DNA from: Mycobacterium adipatum
GTDB taxonomy: Bacteria; Actinomycetota; Actinomycetes; Mycobacteriales; Mycobacteriaceae
Assembly (NCBI RefSeq): GCF_001644575.1
Contig: NZ_CP015596.1
Location: forward strand, 2,604,001 to 2,668,000
Length of the DNA stretch: 64,000 nt
Direction: 5' to 3'
Both the position numbers and the translations under genes were made by a program. Positions within the stretch are counted from its first letter, which is position 1; the number at the start of each line of letters is the position of its first letter. Shown here piece after piece: positions 1 to 9,177 of this stretch. The notes under the pieces are model-generated. The model made no database searches. It was not told where the DNA came from and saw nothing but the letters and a program-made list of their open reading frames with translations.

Positions 1-2
1 CC

Positions 3-329
3 CGTGAGCTGTCCGAGGCGCTCAAACGGCGATGCCTGTTCCTGCACATCGACTTCCCCGATCCCGAACTGGAGCGGCGCATCCTGCTGTCCCGGGTTCC
101 CGAGCTGCCCGAGCGAATCGCCTCGGAGCTGGTGCGGATCATCGGGGTGCTGCGCGGGATGCAGCTCAAGAAGGTGCCGTCGGTGGCCGAGACCATCGAC
201 TGGGGTCGCACCGTATTGGCTCTCGGCATGGACACCATCGACGACGAACTGATCGCGGCGACCCTCGGTGTGGTGCTCAAGCATCAGTCCGATCAGGTCA
301 AGGCGGCCGGTGAGCTCAGGCTGAACTGA
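3..329 (+). CDS. MoxR-family AAA+ ATPase, C-terminal end (partial)
   Basis: Open reading frame entering from the left edge; the last 108 residues are present and end in TGA. The visible part (RELSEALKRRCLF, then the helical lid) matches the sensor-2 and lid region of MoxR-type AAA+ ATPases, in which the Arg after ELSEAL(K)RRC contacts nucleotide. The Walker A and B motifs lie outside the window. The stop overlaps the start of the next gene (TGATG), and that gene encodes a von Willebrand A protein. MoxR ATPases typically work with VWA partners as chaperone-like complexes that activate or insert metal into target enzymes; the target here is unknown. The pair corresponds to Rv2426c/Rv2425c by gene order. 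Confidence 0.85.
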   Translation, partial: RELSEALKRRCLFLHIDFPDPELERRILLSRVPELPERIASELVRIIGVLRGMQLKKVPSVAETIDWGRTVLALGMDTIDDELIAATLGVVLKHQSDQVKAAGELRLN

Positions 330-1774
330 TGGCATCCCGCCGGATCCGCCCGCCGCAGCCGCTGGCCCCCAACGGAATTCCTGGACACCTGGTGGAGTTC
401 GTGGAGGCGCTGCGCGGGGTGGGTATCGCGGTGGGACCGTCGGAGACGGTGGATGCCGGCCGGGTGATGACCGTGCTCGGGCTCGGAGACCGGGAGGCGT
501 TGCGCGAAGGCCTGGCCTGCGCGGTGCTGCGGCGTGCCGACCACCGCGACACCTATGACGCCATGTTCGACCTGTGGTGGCCGGCGGCCTACGGAGCGCG
601 GACCGTGCTGGAGGACGAGCCCGATCCCGAGGCCGAACCGGCGCGGCTGCCGCCCGAGGACATCGAGGCGATGCGCGCGGCGCTGATCGAGATGCTGGGC
701 CCCGACGGTGATCTGGAGAATTTCGACGATCGGCTCGCGGCCATGATCGCGCGGATTGTGGAGGCCTACGGCCGGTACAACTCCAGCCGCGGTCCGTCCT
801 ACTCGTCATATCAGGCCCTCAAGGCGATGGCGCTGGACGAGTTGGAGGGTCGGCTGTTGGCCGGTTTGCTGGCGCCCTACGGCGAGGAACCTACCCCGAC
901 ACAGGAAGAGATCGCCAAGGCGATGGCCGCGCAGCGGGTTTCCCAGCTGCGCCGGATGGTGGAGGCCGAGACCAAGCGCCGCACAGCCGAACAGCTCGGC
1001 CGCGACCACGTGCAGATGTATGGGATCCCGCAGCTGGCCGAAAACGTCGAATTTCTGCGTGCTTCCGGTGAACAGCTGCGTCAGATGCGAAAGACCGTGC
1101 AGCCGTTGGCCAGGACGCTGGCGACCCGGCTGGCGGCCAAGCGCCGCCGCGCGGCCAACGGGCAGATCGACATGCGCAAGACGCTGCGCAAGTCGATGTC
1201 CACCGGGGGTGTGCCGATCGAGGTGGTGCTCAAGAAGCCGCATCCGGCGCGGCCCGAGCTGGTGGTGCTCTGCGATGTGTCGGGCTCGGTGGCCGGGTTC
1301 AGCCACTTCACCCTGATGCTGGTCTCGGCGTTGCGCCAGCAGTTCTCCCGGGTGCGGGTCTTCGCCTTCATCGACACCACCGATGAGGTGACCCACATGT
1401 TCGGTCCGGAGGCCGACCTCGCGGTCGCGGTGCAGCGGATCACCCGGGAAGCCGGCGTCTACACCCGCGACGGGCACTCCGATTACGGGCACGCGTTCGT
1501 ATCGTTCGCACAGAACTTCCCCAATGTGTTGTCGCCGCGTTCGTCGCTGCTGATTCTCGGCGACGCGCGCAACAACTACCGCAACCCCGAGACCGAACTG
1601 CTGACCCGGATGGTGAACGCCAGCCGGCACGCGCACTGGCTCAACCCGGAGCCCAAGCACCTGTGGGGCAGCGGCGACTCCGCCGTCCCGCGCTACACCG
1701 ACCTGATTCCGATGCACGAGTGCCGGTCGGCCAAGCAACTCGGCGCGGTGATCGACGCCCTGCTGCCGGTCTGA
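329..1774 (+). CDS. VWA domain (CoxE-like) protein
   Basis: A 481-residue protein without signal peptide or membrane segments. The N-terminal two thirds is helical and charged. The C-terminal part is a von Willebrand factor A domain with the MIDAS motif DVSGS near residue 315, followed by a hydrophobic helix. This organisation is that of the CoxE-like VWA partners of MoxR ATPases, and the gene is translationally coupled to one by an overlapping stop/start. By family knowledge the VWA protein binds a metal-coordinated ligand and recruits the substrate of the ATPase. The substrate cannot be read from the sequence. The ATG at 329 is chosen because of the overlap. Confidence 0.85.
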   Translation: MASRRIRPPQPLAPNGIPGHLVEFVEALRGVGIAVGPSETVDAGRVMTVLGLGDREALREGLACAVLRRADHRDTYDAMFDLWWPAAYGARTVLEDEPDPEAEPARLPPEDIEAMRAALIEMLGPDGDLENFDDRLAAMIARIVEAYGRYNSSRGPSYSSYQALKAMALDELEGRLLAGLLAPYGEEPTPTQEEIAKAMAAQRVSQLRRMVEAETKRRTAEQLGRDHVQMYGIPQLAENVEFLRASGEQLRQMRKTVQPLARTLATRLAAKRRRAANGQIDMRKTLRKSMSTGGVPIEVVLKKPHPARPELVVLCDVSGSVAGFSHFTLMLVSALRQQFSRVRVFAFIDTTDEVTHMFGPEADLAVAVQRITREAGVYTRDGHSDYGHAFVSFAQNFPNVLSPRSSLLILGDARNNYRNPETELLTRMVNASRHAHWLNPEPKHLWGSGDSAVPRYTDLIPMHECRSAKQLGAVIDALLPV

Positions 1775-1825
1775 GCCCCTCGGCACGTTCGAGCGCCCCG
1801 GAACCCTGCCGTAAGCTGGCTCTTC

Positions 1826-2452
1826 GTGGCAGCACGGCGCAGGTTGGGAGTGATGGGCGGGACGTTCGATCCCGTGCATCACGGCCACCTGGTCGCCGCC
1901 AGCGAGGTCGCCGATCAGTTCGATCTCGACGAGGTGGTCTTCGTCCCGACCGGACAACCGTGGCAGAAGCGTGACCGCCACGTCACCGCCGCCGAGGACC
2001 GCTACCTGATGACGGTCATCGCCACCGCGGCCAACCCGCGATTCTCGGTGAGCCGGGTCGACATCGACCGTGGCGGCGCCACCTACACCACGGATACGCT
2101 GCGCGATCTCGCTCACCAGAACCCGGACACCGACCTGTATTTCATCACCGGTGCCGACGCGCTGGCCTCGATCCTGTCCTGGCAGAACTGGGAGGAGCTG
2201 TTCTCCCTCGCTCGTTTCGTCGGGGTGAGCAGGCCCGGTTACGAGCTCGACGGTGAGCACATCGCCGCGGCCATGCAGGAACTCCCCGAGGACGCGCTGA
2301 CCTTGGTCGAGGTGCCCGCGTTGGCCATCTCGTCGAGTGACTGCCGACTGCGCGCCCAGCAGTCCCGACCCATCTGGTACCTGGTGCCCGACGGTGTCGT
2401 GCAGTACGTGTCCAAACGCAACCTGTACACCGCAACGGAGGCCCGTTCATGA
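1826..2452 (+). CDS. nadD: Nicotinate-nucleotide adenylyltransferase
   Basis: Predicted to adenylate nicotinate mononucleotide with ATP to give deamido-NAD, the step before NAD synthetase. The 208-residue protein has the nucleotidyltransferase signature [11 protein letters not shown] at residues 11-21 and the C-terminal ISSSDCRLR segment, equivalent to the (S/T)xxxR ATP-binding motif. The start is GTG at 1826; an ATG at 1850 would remove residues before the first beta strand and is less likely. The gene heads a tightly overlapping set (nadD-rsfS-gpgP-octT-degV), and its end overlaps the rsfS start by 4 nt. The grouping matches Rv2421c-Rv2417c. Confidence 0.93.
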   Translation: MAARRRLGVMGGTFDPVHHGHLVAASEVADQFDLDEVVFVPTGQPWQKRDRHVTAAEDRYLMTVIATAANPRFSVSRVDIDRGGATYTTDTLRDLAHQNPDTDLYFITGADALASILSWQNWEELFSLARFVGVSRPGYELDGEHIAAAMQELPEDALTLVEVPALAISSSDCRLRAQQSRPIWYLVPDGVVQYVSKRNLYTATEARS

Positions 2453-2835
2453 CCGCCACCCCCGAAGCCGTCGAGATGGCAGGAGTCGCGGCGCGTGCCG
2501 CCGCAGCCAAGCTCGGCAACGACGTTCTGGTCATCGACGTATCCGACCAGTTGGTCATCACCGACTGCTTCGTGATCGCCTCGGCGTCCAACGAGCGCCA
2601 GGTCAACGCGATCGTCGACGAGATCGAGGACAAGATGCGGGCCGCGGGGCACAAGCCGGCCCGCCGCGAGGGAACCCGGGAAGGGCGCTGGACGCTGCTG
2701 GACTATGTCGACATCGTGGTGCACGTCCAGCACGCCGACGAGCGTGAGTTCTACGCCCTGGAGCGGTTGTGGCGGGACTGCCCGGTGGTCCCGGTGGATC
2801 TGGGTGACGGTGACGAGCCGCGGGATGCCACGTGA
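2449..2835 (+). CDS. rsfS: Ribosomal silencing factor RsfS
   Basis: A 128-residue protein of the DUF143/Iojap family. The conserved stretch [20 protein letters not shown] and the later [16 protein letters not shown] segment are visible. Members bind ribosomal protein L14 (uL14) on the 50S subunit, block subunit joining and save energy in stationary phase. The ATG overlaps the last codon of nadD (ATGA) and the end overlaps the gpgP start, so the three genes are translationally coupled. The length is normal for the family. Confidence 0.93.
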   Translation: MTATPEAVEMAGVAARAAAAKLGNDVLVIDVSDQLVITDCFVIASASNERQVNAIVDEIEDKMRAAGHKPARREGTREGRWTLLDYVDIVVHVQHADEREFYALERLWRDCPVVPVDLGDGDEPRDAT

Positions 2836-3488
2836 GTGTGCGCCGGCTGGTGCTGTTGCGGCACGGGCAGACCGAGTGGAACGCCGGAAGCCGGATGCAG
2901 GGCCAGCTGGACACCGATCTGACCGAACTTGGGCGCGAGCAGGCCGGTGCGGCCGCCGAGGTGCTGGCCAAACGCCAACCCCTGGTCATCGTGTCATCGG
3001 ACCTGCGGCGCGCCCTGGACACCGCCACCGCGCTGGGCGAGCGCTCCGGTGTGCATGTCTCGGTCGATGAGCGGCTGCGCGAGACCCACCTGGGCGACTG
3101 GCAGGGCCTGACCCATCTGGAGGTCGATGATGCGGCACCGGGTGCCCGGCTGGCCTGGCGTGACGACGCCCGGTGGGCGCCGCACGGCGGGGAGAGCCGG
3201 GTGGACGTCGCGGACCGCAGCGTCCCGCTGGTCACCGAGCTCATTGCCGCCCAGTCGGATTGGGGCAGGGATGAGCCCGATCGTCCGGTGGTGCTGGTGG
3301 CCCATGGCGGGCTGATCGCCGCGTTGACCGCGGCGCTGCTGAACCTGCCGGTGGACAACTGGCCGGCCCTTGGCGGTATGGGCAATGCCAGCTGGGCGCA
3401 GCTCTCCGGGCACGATGTCGGGGACGAGATCAAATGGCGGCTCGACGTGTGGAACGCCTCGGCGCAGGTGGCCAACGATGTCCTCTGA
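2832..3488 (+). CDS. gpgP: Glucosyl-3-phosphoglycerate phosphatase (histidine phosphatase superfamily)
   Basis: A 218-residue phosphoglycerate-mutase-like protein. The phosphohistidine motif LRHGQTEWN is near residues 9-17 and the second catalytic His lies in AHGGLIAA near residue 158. Its position next to octT and the close fit to Rv2419c identify it as the phosphatase that dephosphorylates glucosyl-3-phosphoglycerate to glucosylglycerate in methylglucose lipopolysaccharide (MGLP) synthesis. Other phosphatase activities in this superfamily cannot be excluded from sequence. The start is GTG, overlapping the rsfS stop by 4 nt; the 3' end overlaps octT by 11 nt. Confidence 0.85.
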   Translation: MSVRRLVLLRHGQTEWNAGSRMQGQLDTDLTELGREQAGAAAEVLAKRQPLVIVSSDLRRALDTATALGERSGVHVSVDERLRETHLGDWQGLTHLEVDDAAPGARLAWRDDARWAPHGGESRVDVADRSVPLVTELIAAQSDWGRDEPDRPVVLVAHGGLIAALTAALLNLPVDNWPALGGMGNASWAQLSGHDVGDEIKWRLDVWNASAQVANDVL

Positions 3489-4218
3489 GCGCCGCACCCT
3501 GCTCGTCTTCTGCGACTCACTGTCCTACTACGGGCCGACCGGCGGTCTGCCCGCCGATGACCCCCGGATCTGGCCGAATCTCGTTGCCGAACAACTCGGT
3601 TGGGATGTCGAGTTGATCGGGCGGATTGGCTGGACGTGCCGCGACGTGTGGTGGGCGGCGACCCAGGATCCGCGTTCCTGGGCGGCGCTGCCGCGGGCCG
3701 GGGCGGTGATCTTCGCGACCTGCGGGATGGATTCGCTGCCTTCGCCGCTGCCGACGGCGTTGCGTGAACTCATCCGCTACGTGCGACCCCCGTTCCTGCG
3801 GCGCTGGGCCCGCGACGGTTATGGCTGGTTGCAGCCTCGGCTCTCGCCGGTCGCGCGCCCGGCGCTGCCTCCGCATCTCACCGTCGAGTATTTGGAAATG
3901 ACGAGGGCTGCACTGGATTTCAACCGTCCCGGACTTCCCGTGGTGGCGACCATTCCGTCGGTGCACATCGCCGAGACCTATGGCAAGTCCCATCGGTGGC
4001 GCGACCCGATCGTCAAGGCGATCACCGGCTGGGCCGACGAGCACCGGGTGCCCGTCGTCGATCTGAAGGCCGCCGTCGGTGACGAGGTCATGAGCGGGCG
4101 CGGTAACCCCGACGGTATTCACTGGAACTTCGAAGCGCACGCCGCGGTCGCCGATCTGATGCTCAAGGGTCTCGCCGAAGCCGGTGCCTACCAACCGGAT
4201 ACCTCTGGACGGTCATGA
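3478..4218 (+). CDS. octT: Diglucosylglycerate octanoyltransferase (SGNH fold)
   Basis: A 246-residue protein homologous by context and length to Rv2418c/OctT, which transfers octanoate to diglucosylglycerate early in MGLP synthesis. The GDSL-like block [10 protein letters not shown] near residues 11-20 carries the presumed catalytic Ser, and [10 protein letters not shown] near the C-terminus holds the Asp/His pair typical of SGNH hydrolases and transferases. The start chosen is the ATG inside the gpgP end; a longer upstream frame exists but would overlap gpgP by more than 100 nt. The stop overlaps the degV start. Confidence 0.85.
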   Translation: MSSERRTLLVFCDSLSYYGPTGGLPADDPRIWPNLVAEQLGWDVELIGRIGWTCRDVWWAATQDPRSWAALPRAGAVIFATCGMDSLPSPLPTALRELIRYVRPPFLRRWARDGYGWLQPRLSPVARPALPPHLTVEYLEMTRAALDFNRPGLPVVATIPSVHIAETYGKSHRWRDPIVKAITGWADEHRVPVVDLKAAVGDEVMSGRGNPDGIHWNFEAHAAVADLMLKGLAEAGAYQPDTSGRS

Positions 4219-5051
4219 CGGTCCAGGTGGTGACCGACTCGTCGTCACGGTTGAGCGACGATGAGCGCAAACGTTGGTCGATCCGCCAGGTGCCATTGCA
4301 CGTCCTGGTCGACGATCTCGATTTGCGCGACGGTGTCGACGACATCCCCAACGACGTGTTCGAGCGCAGCCAGGTGACGACCGCCGGCGCCTCACCGGCC
4401 GATCTGGCGCAGGCCTACCGGGAGGCGCTGGCCGCCAGCGATGGTGACGGCGTCGTCGCGGTGCACCTGTCGGCAGCGCTGTCCAGCACGTTCAGCTCCG
4501 CCGCGGCCGCTGCCCGGGAGTTCGGTTCGGCTGTGCGCGTGGTGAACACCCGATCTGCCGCGATGGGTGTCGGGGCTGTCGCGCTGGCCGCGGCCCGCGC
4601 CGCCGAGACCGGCGCCGAGCTCGACGCCGTCGAGGCCGTGGCGCGCGCCGCCGTCCCACGCGGGCACGTGTTCATCGTCGTGCACCGCCTGGACAACCTG
4701 CGCCGCAGCGGGCGCATCGGGACCGCCGCGTCCTGGTTGGCCACCGCGCTGTCGGTGAAGCCGCTGTTGCGGCTGGACGTCGACGGCCGGTTGGTGCTGG
4801 CCCAGCGAGTGCGTACAGTGTCCAAAGCCCATGCCGCCATGGTGGATTCGATCGCCGAGGTGGTGGGGGAGCGGTCGGCGTCGATCACGGTGCATCACGT
4901 GGACAACCACGACGCGGCCGCCGAACTGGGTGCTGCGCTGACCACCCGGCTACCGCAGCTGGAGTCGCTGACGGTCCGCGATATGGGTGCGGTGTTGGCC
5001 GTCCATGTGGGTGCCGGTGCGGTGGGGGCGTGCGTCAGCCTCGCCGAGTGA
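4215..5051 (+). CDS. DegV family fatty-acid-binding protein
   Basis: A 278-residue DegV protein. The N-terminal [12 protein letters not shown] motif and the following [11 protein letters not shown] segment form the fatty-acid head-group site in solved DegV structures. In Firmicutes DegV-fold proteins act as FakB, presenting fatty acids to a FakA kinase. No fakA-like gene is seen here, and the mycobacterial role (Rv2417c family) is not established. Coupling to octT, an octanoyl transferase, makes an acyl-handling role plausible, but this is inference. The gene ends one base before a convergent gene. Confidence 0.88.
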   Translation: MTVQVVTDSSSRLSDDERKRWSIRQVPLHVLVDDLDLRDGVDDIPNDVFERSQVTTAGASPADLAQAYREALAASDGDGVVAVHLSAALSSTFSSAAAAAREFGSAVRVVNTRSAAMGVGAVALAAARAAETGAELDAVEAVARAAVPRGHVFIVVHRLDNLRRSGRIGTAASWLATALSVKPLLRLDVDGRLVLAQRVRTVSKAHAAMVDSIAEVVGERSASITVHHVDNHDAAAELGAALTTRLPQLESLTVRDMGAVLAVHVGAGAVGACVSLAE

Positions 5052-5052
5052 T

Positions 5053-6096
5053 TCAGCCGGCGAAGCGACCGGTGATCGGCGGCAGGTCCTTGAGGGTGGC
5101 GATGCCGGGTGCGGCGGCCACCACCGCGGGCACGGCGTTGGTGACCGGCATCGCGGTGTAGATCATGCCCAGCCCCATGAAACCCGGTTCGGTCCAGTCC
5201 TTGGGTGGCAGGCAGTGCAAGACGGTGCGCATATTGGGCGTGCCGAACACCTGGATGACATGACCGTGCTCGAGGGGTTTGGGCGGCGTGACGTGCTCAC
5301 CCATCGTCCAGTTGAACCCGACGCTGACGACATTGCGCTCGCCGACCCAGCCACGGTGATAGCCGAGCACGCTGCCCACGGTGCCCTCGGGGATCGTCAT
5401 GAAACCGAGGTCGGAGTCGCCGGTGGCGGCGGTGAAGGTGACATCGAACGTCATCCGGTCCAATGTGGCGCCGATCGCGTCGGCCATCATCGCTGCGGAT
5501 TCGGCGAACACCTCGCTTTCGCGGCGCACGCTCTCGGCCAGTCCCGGAGTGTCGGGATCCTGTGAGAAGCCCATGGCTGTCTGGGTTTCCGCGGATTCGT
5601 AGGTCGAGCAATCCACCGACTCGGTGATCCGGATCTCGTCGACCCGTTCGCAGGAGCCGGACAGCACCATGGCGACCATATTCGTCATCCCCGGATGAGC
5701 TCCGCTGCCGAAAATGGTGGAATTGCCGGCCGCGCAGGCGGTTCTGATGCGGTGGAGGTCCTCGGGCGATTGCTTGCCGCCGGTGATCCAGGCGGCACTC
5801 GAGCAGACGTTGACGCCGGCCTCCAGCAGGGCAACCAGTTCGTCGATGCTGGGCCACAGCGGGTTGTAACAGCATGCGTCCGGCTTGAGGGCGATCAGTG
5901 CGTCGATGTCATTGGTCGCCGCAATACCGGTCGGCGTGGGCCAGCCGGCGAGCTCGGCGGCATCGACGCCGACCTTGTCGGCGCCGTGGGCGTACACCCC
6001 GACGAGTTCCATATCGTCGCGGCCGATGATGGCGTGCAGGGAGCGGGTACCGATGTTTCCGGTGGTCCACTGGATGACGCGGAGGGGATCGCTCAT
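5053..6096 (-). CDS. NAD(P)H-dependent amine-dehydrogenase / dihydrodipicolinate-reductase-like protein
   Basis: A 347-residue protein with an N-terminal Rossmann motif (WTTGNIGTRSLHAI, residues 10-23) and the overall layout of the family annotated as dihydrodipicolinate-reductase-like or 2,4-diaminopentanoate-dehydrogenase-like. Mycobacteria carry several such paralogues (Rv0926c type) with no firmly assigned substrate. It is transcribed divergently from a TetR regulator, with 88 nt between the start codons containing a 16-nt near-perfect palindrome, so it is likely a target of that regulator. Oxidoreductase class is confident; the substrate is unknown. Confidence 0.78.
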   Translation of the reverse strand: MSDPLRVIQWTTGNIGTRSLHAIIGRDDMELVGVYAHGADKVGVDAAELAGWPTPTGIAATNDIDALIALKPDACCYNPLWPSIDELVALLEAGVNVCSSAAWITGGKQSPEDLHRIRTACAAGNSTIFGSGAHPGMTNMVAMVLSGSCERVDEIRITESVDCSTYESAETQTAMGFSQDPDTPGLAESVRRESEVFAESAAMMADAIGATLDRMTFDVTFTAATGDSDLGFMTIPEGTVGSVLGYHRGWVGERNVVSVGFNWTMGEHVTPPKPLEHGHVIQVFGTPNMRTVLHCLPPKDWTEPGFMGLGMIYTAMPVTNAVPAVVAAAPGIATLKDLPPITGRFAG

Positions 6097-6127
6097 GGCT
6101 GAACACTATTCGAAAGATGTGCATCGG

Positions 6128-6143
6128 TGTAACCCGGGTCACA
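6128..6143. promoter_or_regulatory. Candidate TetR operator palindrome
   Basis: TGTAACCCGGGTCACA is a 16-nt inverted repeat with 7 of 8 positions symmetric. It lies in the 88-nt space between the divergent dehydrogenase-like gene and the TetR gene, 32 nt from the first and 42 nt from the second start codon. Position and symmetry fit an autoregulated TetR operator; no binding data are available. Confidence 0.5.
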
Positions 6144-6184
6144 ATTCGACCGGCACGGCGGTCGTTGAGATTACGATACGAAAC

Positions 6185-6865
6185 GTGCCGTACTTGAACA
6201 GTGCTGACGGTGGCGAGCGTCGTGGAGGCCGCCCCCGAGACAGCGGGCGGGAGAGCGAGATACTCGGTATCGCCTACGCGCTGCTGGCCGAGGTCGGCTA
6301 TGACGGTGTCACCTTCGAGGAGGTGGCGCGCCGCGCCGGTGCCTCCAAGGCGACCCTGTACCGGCGCTGGAAGTCCAAGCGCGAGATGGTGACTGCCGCA
6401 TTGGCGGCCAACCCTGCACGTCGGGAGGGCGCGGGAGAGATCGACACCGGCAGTCTGCGGGGGGACCTGTTGGCGCTGTGTCGGCGGCTCATCACCACCA
6501 TGCGCTCGACGGACGGGCAGACCGCGCTGCTGTTGCTGCAGGCCGGCCTGGAGGATCCGGCGCTCTGCCAGGAGATCGAACGGACCGCCGGGCCCACCGG
6601 GGCGCGACTGCCCGCGACCGTCGTCGCCGCCGCCGTGCGGCGCGGCGAACTGCCGCACGCCGTCGACCCGTTCGCCTTCGAAGAGGTCGCCGGGGCGGTG
6701 CTGCTGCTGCGGCGGATGAACGGACTGGACACCGACGAGGCCTATCTGGAGGCGCTGGTCGACTCGATTCTGCTGCCCGCCCTGCGCGCGTCGCCCCCGG
6801 CCAAGGCTGCACTGCCCGCCGGCATCTTCTCCGGACATCCCGATCACGCAAAGGAAACCCCGTGA
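6185..6865 (+). CDS. TetR/AcrR family transcriptional regulator
   Basis: A 226-residue regulator with a typical N-terminal helix-turn-helix (TFEEVARRAGASKATLYRRW, about residues 45-64) and a helical ligand-binding C-terminal domain (TetR_C type, with LLLLQAGLEDP). The start is the GTG at 6185, which leaves a short basic leader before the HTH; longer upstream frames run through the divergent promoter. The stop overlaps the GTG of the downstream hydrolase (GTGA), so the two are co-translated. It probably represses itself, the hydrolase and the divergent dehydrogenase-like gene. The ligand is unknown. Confidence 0.88.
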   Translation: MPYLNSADGGERRGGRPRDSGRESEILGIAYALLAEVGYDGVTFEEVARRAGASKATLYRRWKSKREMVTAALAANPARREGAGEIDTGSLRGDLLALCRRLITTMRSTDGQTALLLLQAGLEDPALCQEIERTAGPTGARLPATVVAAAVRRGELPHAVDPFAFEEVAGAVLLLRRMNGLDTDEAYLEALVDSILLPALRASPPAKAALPAGIFSGHPDHAKETP

Positions 6866-7749
6866 CCACCATGACCATCGACGGATTCAGCTACTCCACC
6901 CAGGCAGGTGAGGGTGGCGTCGAGATCAACGTCGGCATCGCCGGCACCGGTCCGCCAGTCGTTCTGCTGCACGGCTTCCCGCAAACGCACTACATGTGGC
7001 GGCGGGTGGCCCGGGTGCTGGCCGACGATTTCACGGTCATCGTTGTCGATCTGCGCGGGTACGGCGGAAGTGGAAAGCCGACCGTGGCCGGCCCGCAGAC
7101 CTACTCCAAGCGGACCATGGCGCGCGACATCGCGAAGGTCGCAGCAGCGTTGGGACACCATCGGTTCGGTGTGGTGGGACATGACCGTGGCGCGCTCGTC
7201 GCGGTTCGCGCCGGACTCGATCAGCCCGAGGTGGTGCAGTATGTCGGGATCCTCGACGTGTTGCCGACCCTGGACACCTGGGATGTGCTCCACGGTGTGA
7301 ATGCCAAGGTGGCCTGGCATCTCTACCTGATGGCGCAACCGGTCGGCCTGCCCGAGAAGATGATCAAGGCGGTGGCCGCGGAGTTCTTCGCGTCCTTCCT
7401 GGACGCCTGGGACACCGACGGATCCACCTTCGCCCCCGCGGTTCGTGCCCACTACATCGACAGCTCGGTGGCGGCCGTGGACTCCATCGTCGCCGACTAC
7501 CGGGCGACCGCAGGGATCGACCTGGACATGGATCGCGCCGATCGTGACGCCGGCAGGCAATTGCCGATGCCGGTCGGTGTCATCTCGCAGGACTGGGGTA
7601 CGCAACTGGGCTTCGACCCCGCGGCGATCTGGGCGGCATGGGCGCCGGACTTCAGCTACGAGCCCATCGATGCCGGCCATTTCATGGCCGAGGAGAAGCC
7701 TGCCGAGATTGCCCGGTTCATCCGGGGACTCGCGGCGCGCTGCCGCTGA
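6862..7749 (+). CDS. Alpha/beta hydrolase, epoxide hydrolase / haloacetate dehalogenase type
   Basis: A 295-residue alpha/beta hydrolase. The oxyanion motif HGFP is at residues 37-40. The nucleophile elbow GHDRGA has Asp108 rather than Ser, and the catalytic His is His273 in DAGHFMAEEKP. An Asp nucleophile is typical of epoxide hydrolases and haloalkane/haloacetate dehalogenases rather than esterases. The start is a GTG overlapping the TetR stop. Which of the two chemistries applies, and on what substrate, cannot be decided from sequence. Confidence 0.82.
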   Translation: MTTMTIDGFSYSTQAGEGGVEINVGIAGTGPPVVLLHGFPQTHYMWRRVARVLADDFTVIVVDLRGYGGSGKPTVAGPQTYSKRTMARDIAKVAAALGHHRFGVVGHDRGALVAVRAGLDQPEVVQYVGILDVLPTLDTWDVLHGVNAKVAWHLYLMAQPVGLPEKMIKAVAAEFFASFLDAWDTDGSTFAPAVRAHYIDSSVAAVDSIVADYRATAGIDLDMDRADRDAGRQLPMPVGVISQDWGTQLGFDPAAIWAAWAPDFSYEPIDAGHFMAEEKPAEIARFIRGLAARCR

Positions 7750-7778
7750 CCACCGTTGTCGCCCACTAAACTGCCGGT

Positions 7779-8180
7779 ATGGCTGTGGATTCCGCGTCGG
7801 TGAGCCGCTGGTTCGACGACTATGTCGAGGTGTTCGCCGCGGCGGTCCGCGGTGAGCGCCCCGTCTCGGAGCTGTTGGACTGTTACGCCGTGCCGCTGAC
7901 GCTCACCACCGATGAGGGCGCCGTCAGCCTGTCGACCCGTGACCAGCTCGCCGCCGTCATCGGTGGCCAGGTCGACGGGTTGCGCGCGCAGCGCTATCAC
8001 CACACCACGTTGTCGACCGCGGAGGTCACGGTGCTCAACGGGTCATCGGCGCTGTACCGCGGATCGTTCGTGCGCCACGATGTCGACGGTGCCGAACTGG
8101 GCCGGGTCGCGGTGACCTACCTGCTGGTCGACGGACCCGGCAGCGCGCGGATCGCGGTGCTCGCCTCGCACGGGAACTGA
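7779..8180 (+). CDS. NTF2-like (SnoaL-type) small protein, function unknown
   Basis: A 133-residue soluble protein. The helical first third, followed by alternating strands with YRGSFVRHDVDG and RVAVTYLLVDG, suggests an NTF2-like cone fold. No catalytic residues stand out. It lies 29 nt after the alpha/beta hydrolase and may belong to the same transcript. It ends one base before the stop of the convergent sugar-kinase gene. I do not recognise a named family member, so no function is assigned. Confidence 0.65.
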   Translation: MAVDSASVSRWFDDYVEVFAAAVRGERPVSELLDCYAVPLTLTTDEGAVSLSTRDQLAAVIGGQVDGLRAQRYHHTTLSTAEVTVLNGSSALYRGSFVRHDVDGAELGRVAVTYLLVDGPGSARIAVLASHGN

Positions 8181-8181
8181 C

Positions 8182-9174
8182 TCAGTCGCCCGCGCCGTCC
8201 GGTCCATCGCGGGCGGCGGTGAGGCGGGCTATCGCCTCGGCCCGCAGTGCGGACCCGGTGCGCTTGGCCGCGTAGAGGGCTGCGCCCAGCGCGGGATCGA
8301 GCAGGGGGTGCCTGAGTTGGTAGCCGGCGGCGAGGCCATCCAGGGACCGGCGAAAGAGGGTGCGGAATCCGTTGTCGGCGAACATGCCGCCCGAGTACGA
8401 CACCGGTACCGTCTCGTGCGTCGTGAACCCGAGCAGGGTGCGGGTGGTGTCGATCAGGACGAGGAGTTCGTCGACGGCCGCCGAGAGGATGCCGGCCGCG
8501 ACGACGTCACCGGCACCGGCCGCCCGGCAGATTGTGGTCGCCAGCGCGGCGATGGACTTCCGGTCGCCGGACCACCTGTCCACGATGAGGCTGACGGCAT
8601 CGAGGTCCTCGGCGATGCCGAGGCGATCTCTGATCAGCGCATGCAGCGGGCCGCGGGGGACTCTGCCGTCGCTCATCCGGCTGAAGGCGTTGAGTCCCCG
8701 TGTGGCAACCCAATAGGCGGAGCCCTCATCACCGAACAGCTCGCCCCACCCGCCGACGCGTCGGCCGACACCCAGGCGTTCGCCGTAGGTCATCGATCCG
8801 GTGCCGCTGATGACGTTGATGCCATCGGAGCCCGCCAGCGAGCCGGCCCAACCGCACACCATGTCGTTGTCGCAGATGTAGCGGTGGTGGCCGAGGACGA
8901 GAGCGGGTATCTGTGCGAGTCGCGCGGTGTCCTGGCTGGCCTCGCCATAGCCGGGCAGACCGAAGAATGCCGCGTCGATGCCGGATCGTTCGATCCCGGA
9001 CAATGTGCAGATATCCGTAATGCCCTGTGCAAGAACGTGTTCTACGCGCTGAAAGCCATCGTTGAAGTAGTAGGAGGAACCGGCGACGGTGCGGGCCAGG
9101 ATGTCACCCGTATCGTCGATGAGGACGAATGCCGTCTTCGTCCCACCGCCGTCGACGCCGAGATAGCAGGGCAT
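8182..9174 (-). CDS. BadF/BadG-family amino-sugar kinase (N-acetylhexosamine kinase-like)
   Basis: A 330-residue ASKHA-fold kinase. The N-terminal phosphate-1 motif LGVDGGGTKTAFVLID (residues 5-20) and the GTGSMTYG phosphate-2 motif match the BadF/BadG/BcrA/BcrD family, which includes N-acetylglucosamine kinases. As last gene of the kbaY-kbaZ-agaS-kinase operon it most likely phosphorylates the imported amino sugar at C6. GalNAc or galactosamine is favoured over GlcNAc because the neighbours are AgaS- and tagatose-bisphosphate-aldolase-like. This substrate choice is inference. Three nucleotides separate it from the SIS gene. Confidence 0.8.
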   Translation of the reverse strand: MPCYLGVDGGGTKTAFVLIDDTGDILARTVAGSSYYFNDGFQRVEHVLAQGITDICTLSGIERSGIDAAFFGLPGYGEASQDTARLAQIPALVLGHHRYICDNDMVCGWAGSLAGSDGINVISGTGSMTYGERLGVGRRVGGWGELFGDEGSAYWVATRGLNAFSRMSDGRVPRGPLHALIRDRLGIAEDLDAVSLIVDRWSGDRKSIAALATTICRAAGAGDVVAAGILSAAVDELLVLIDTTRTLLGFTTHETVPVSYSGGMFADNGFRTLFRRSLDGLAAGYQLRHPLLDPALGAALYAAKRTGSALRAEAIARLTAARDGPDGAGD

Positions 9175-9177
9175 CGC

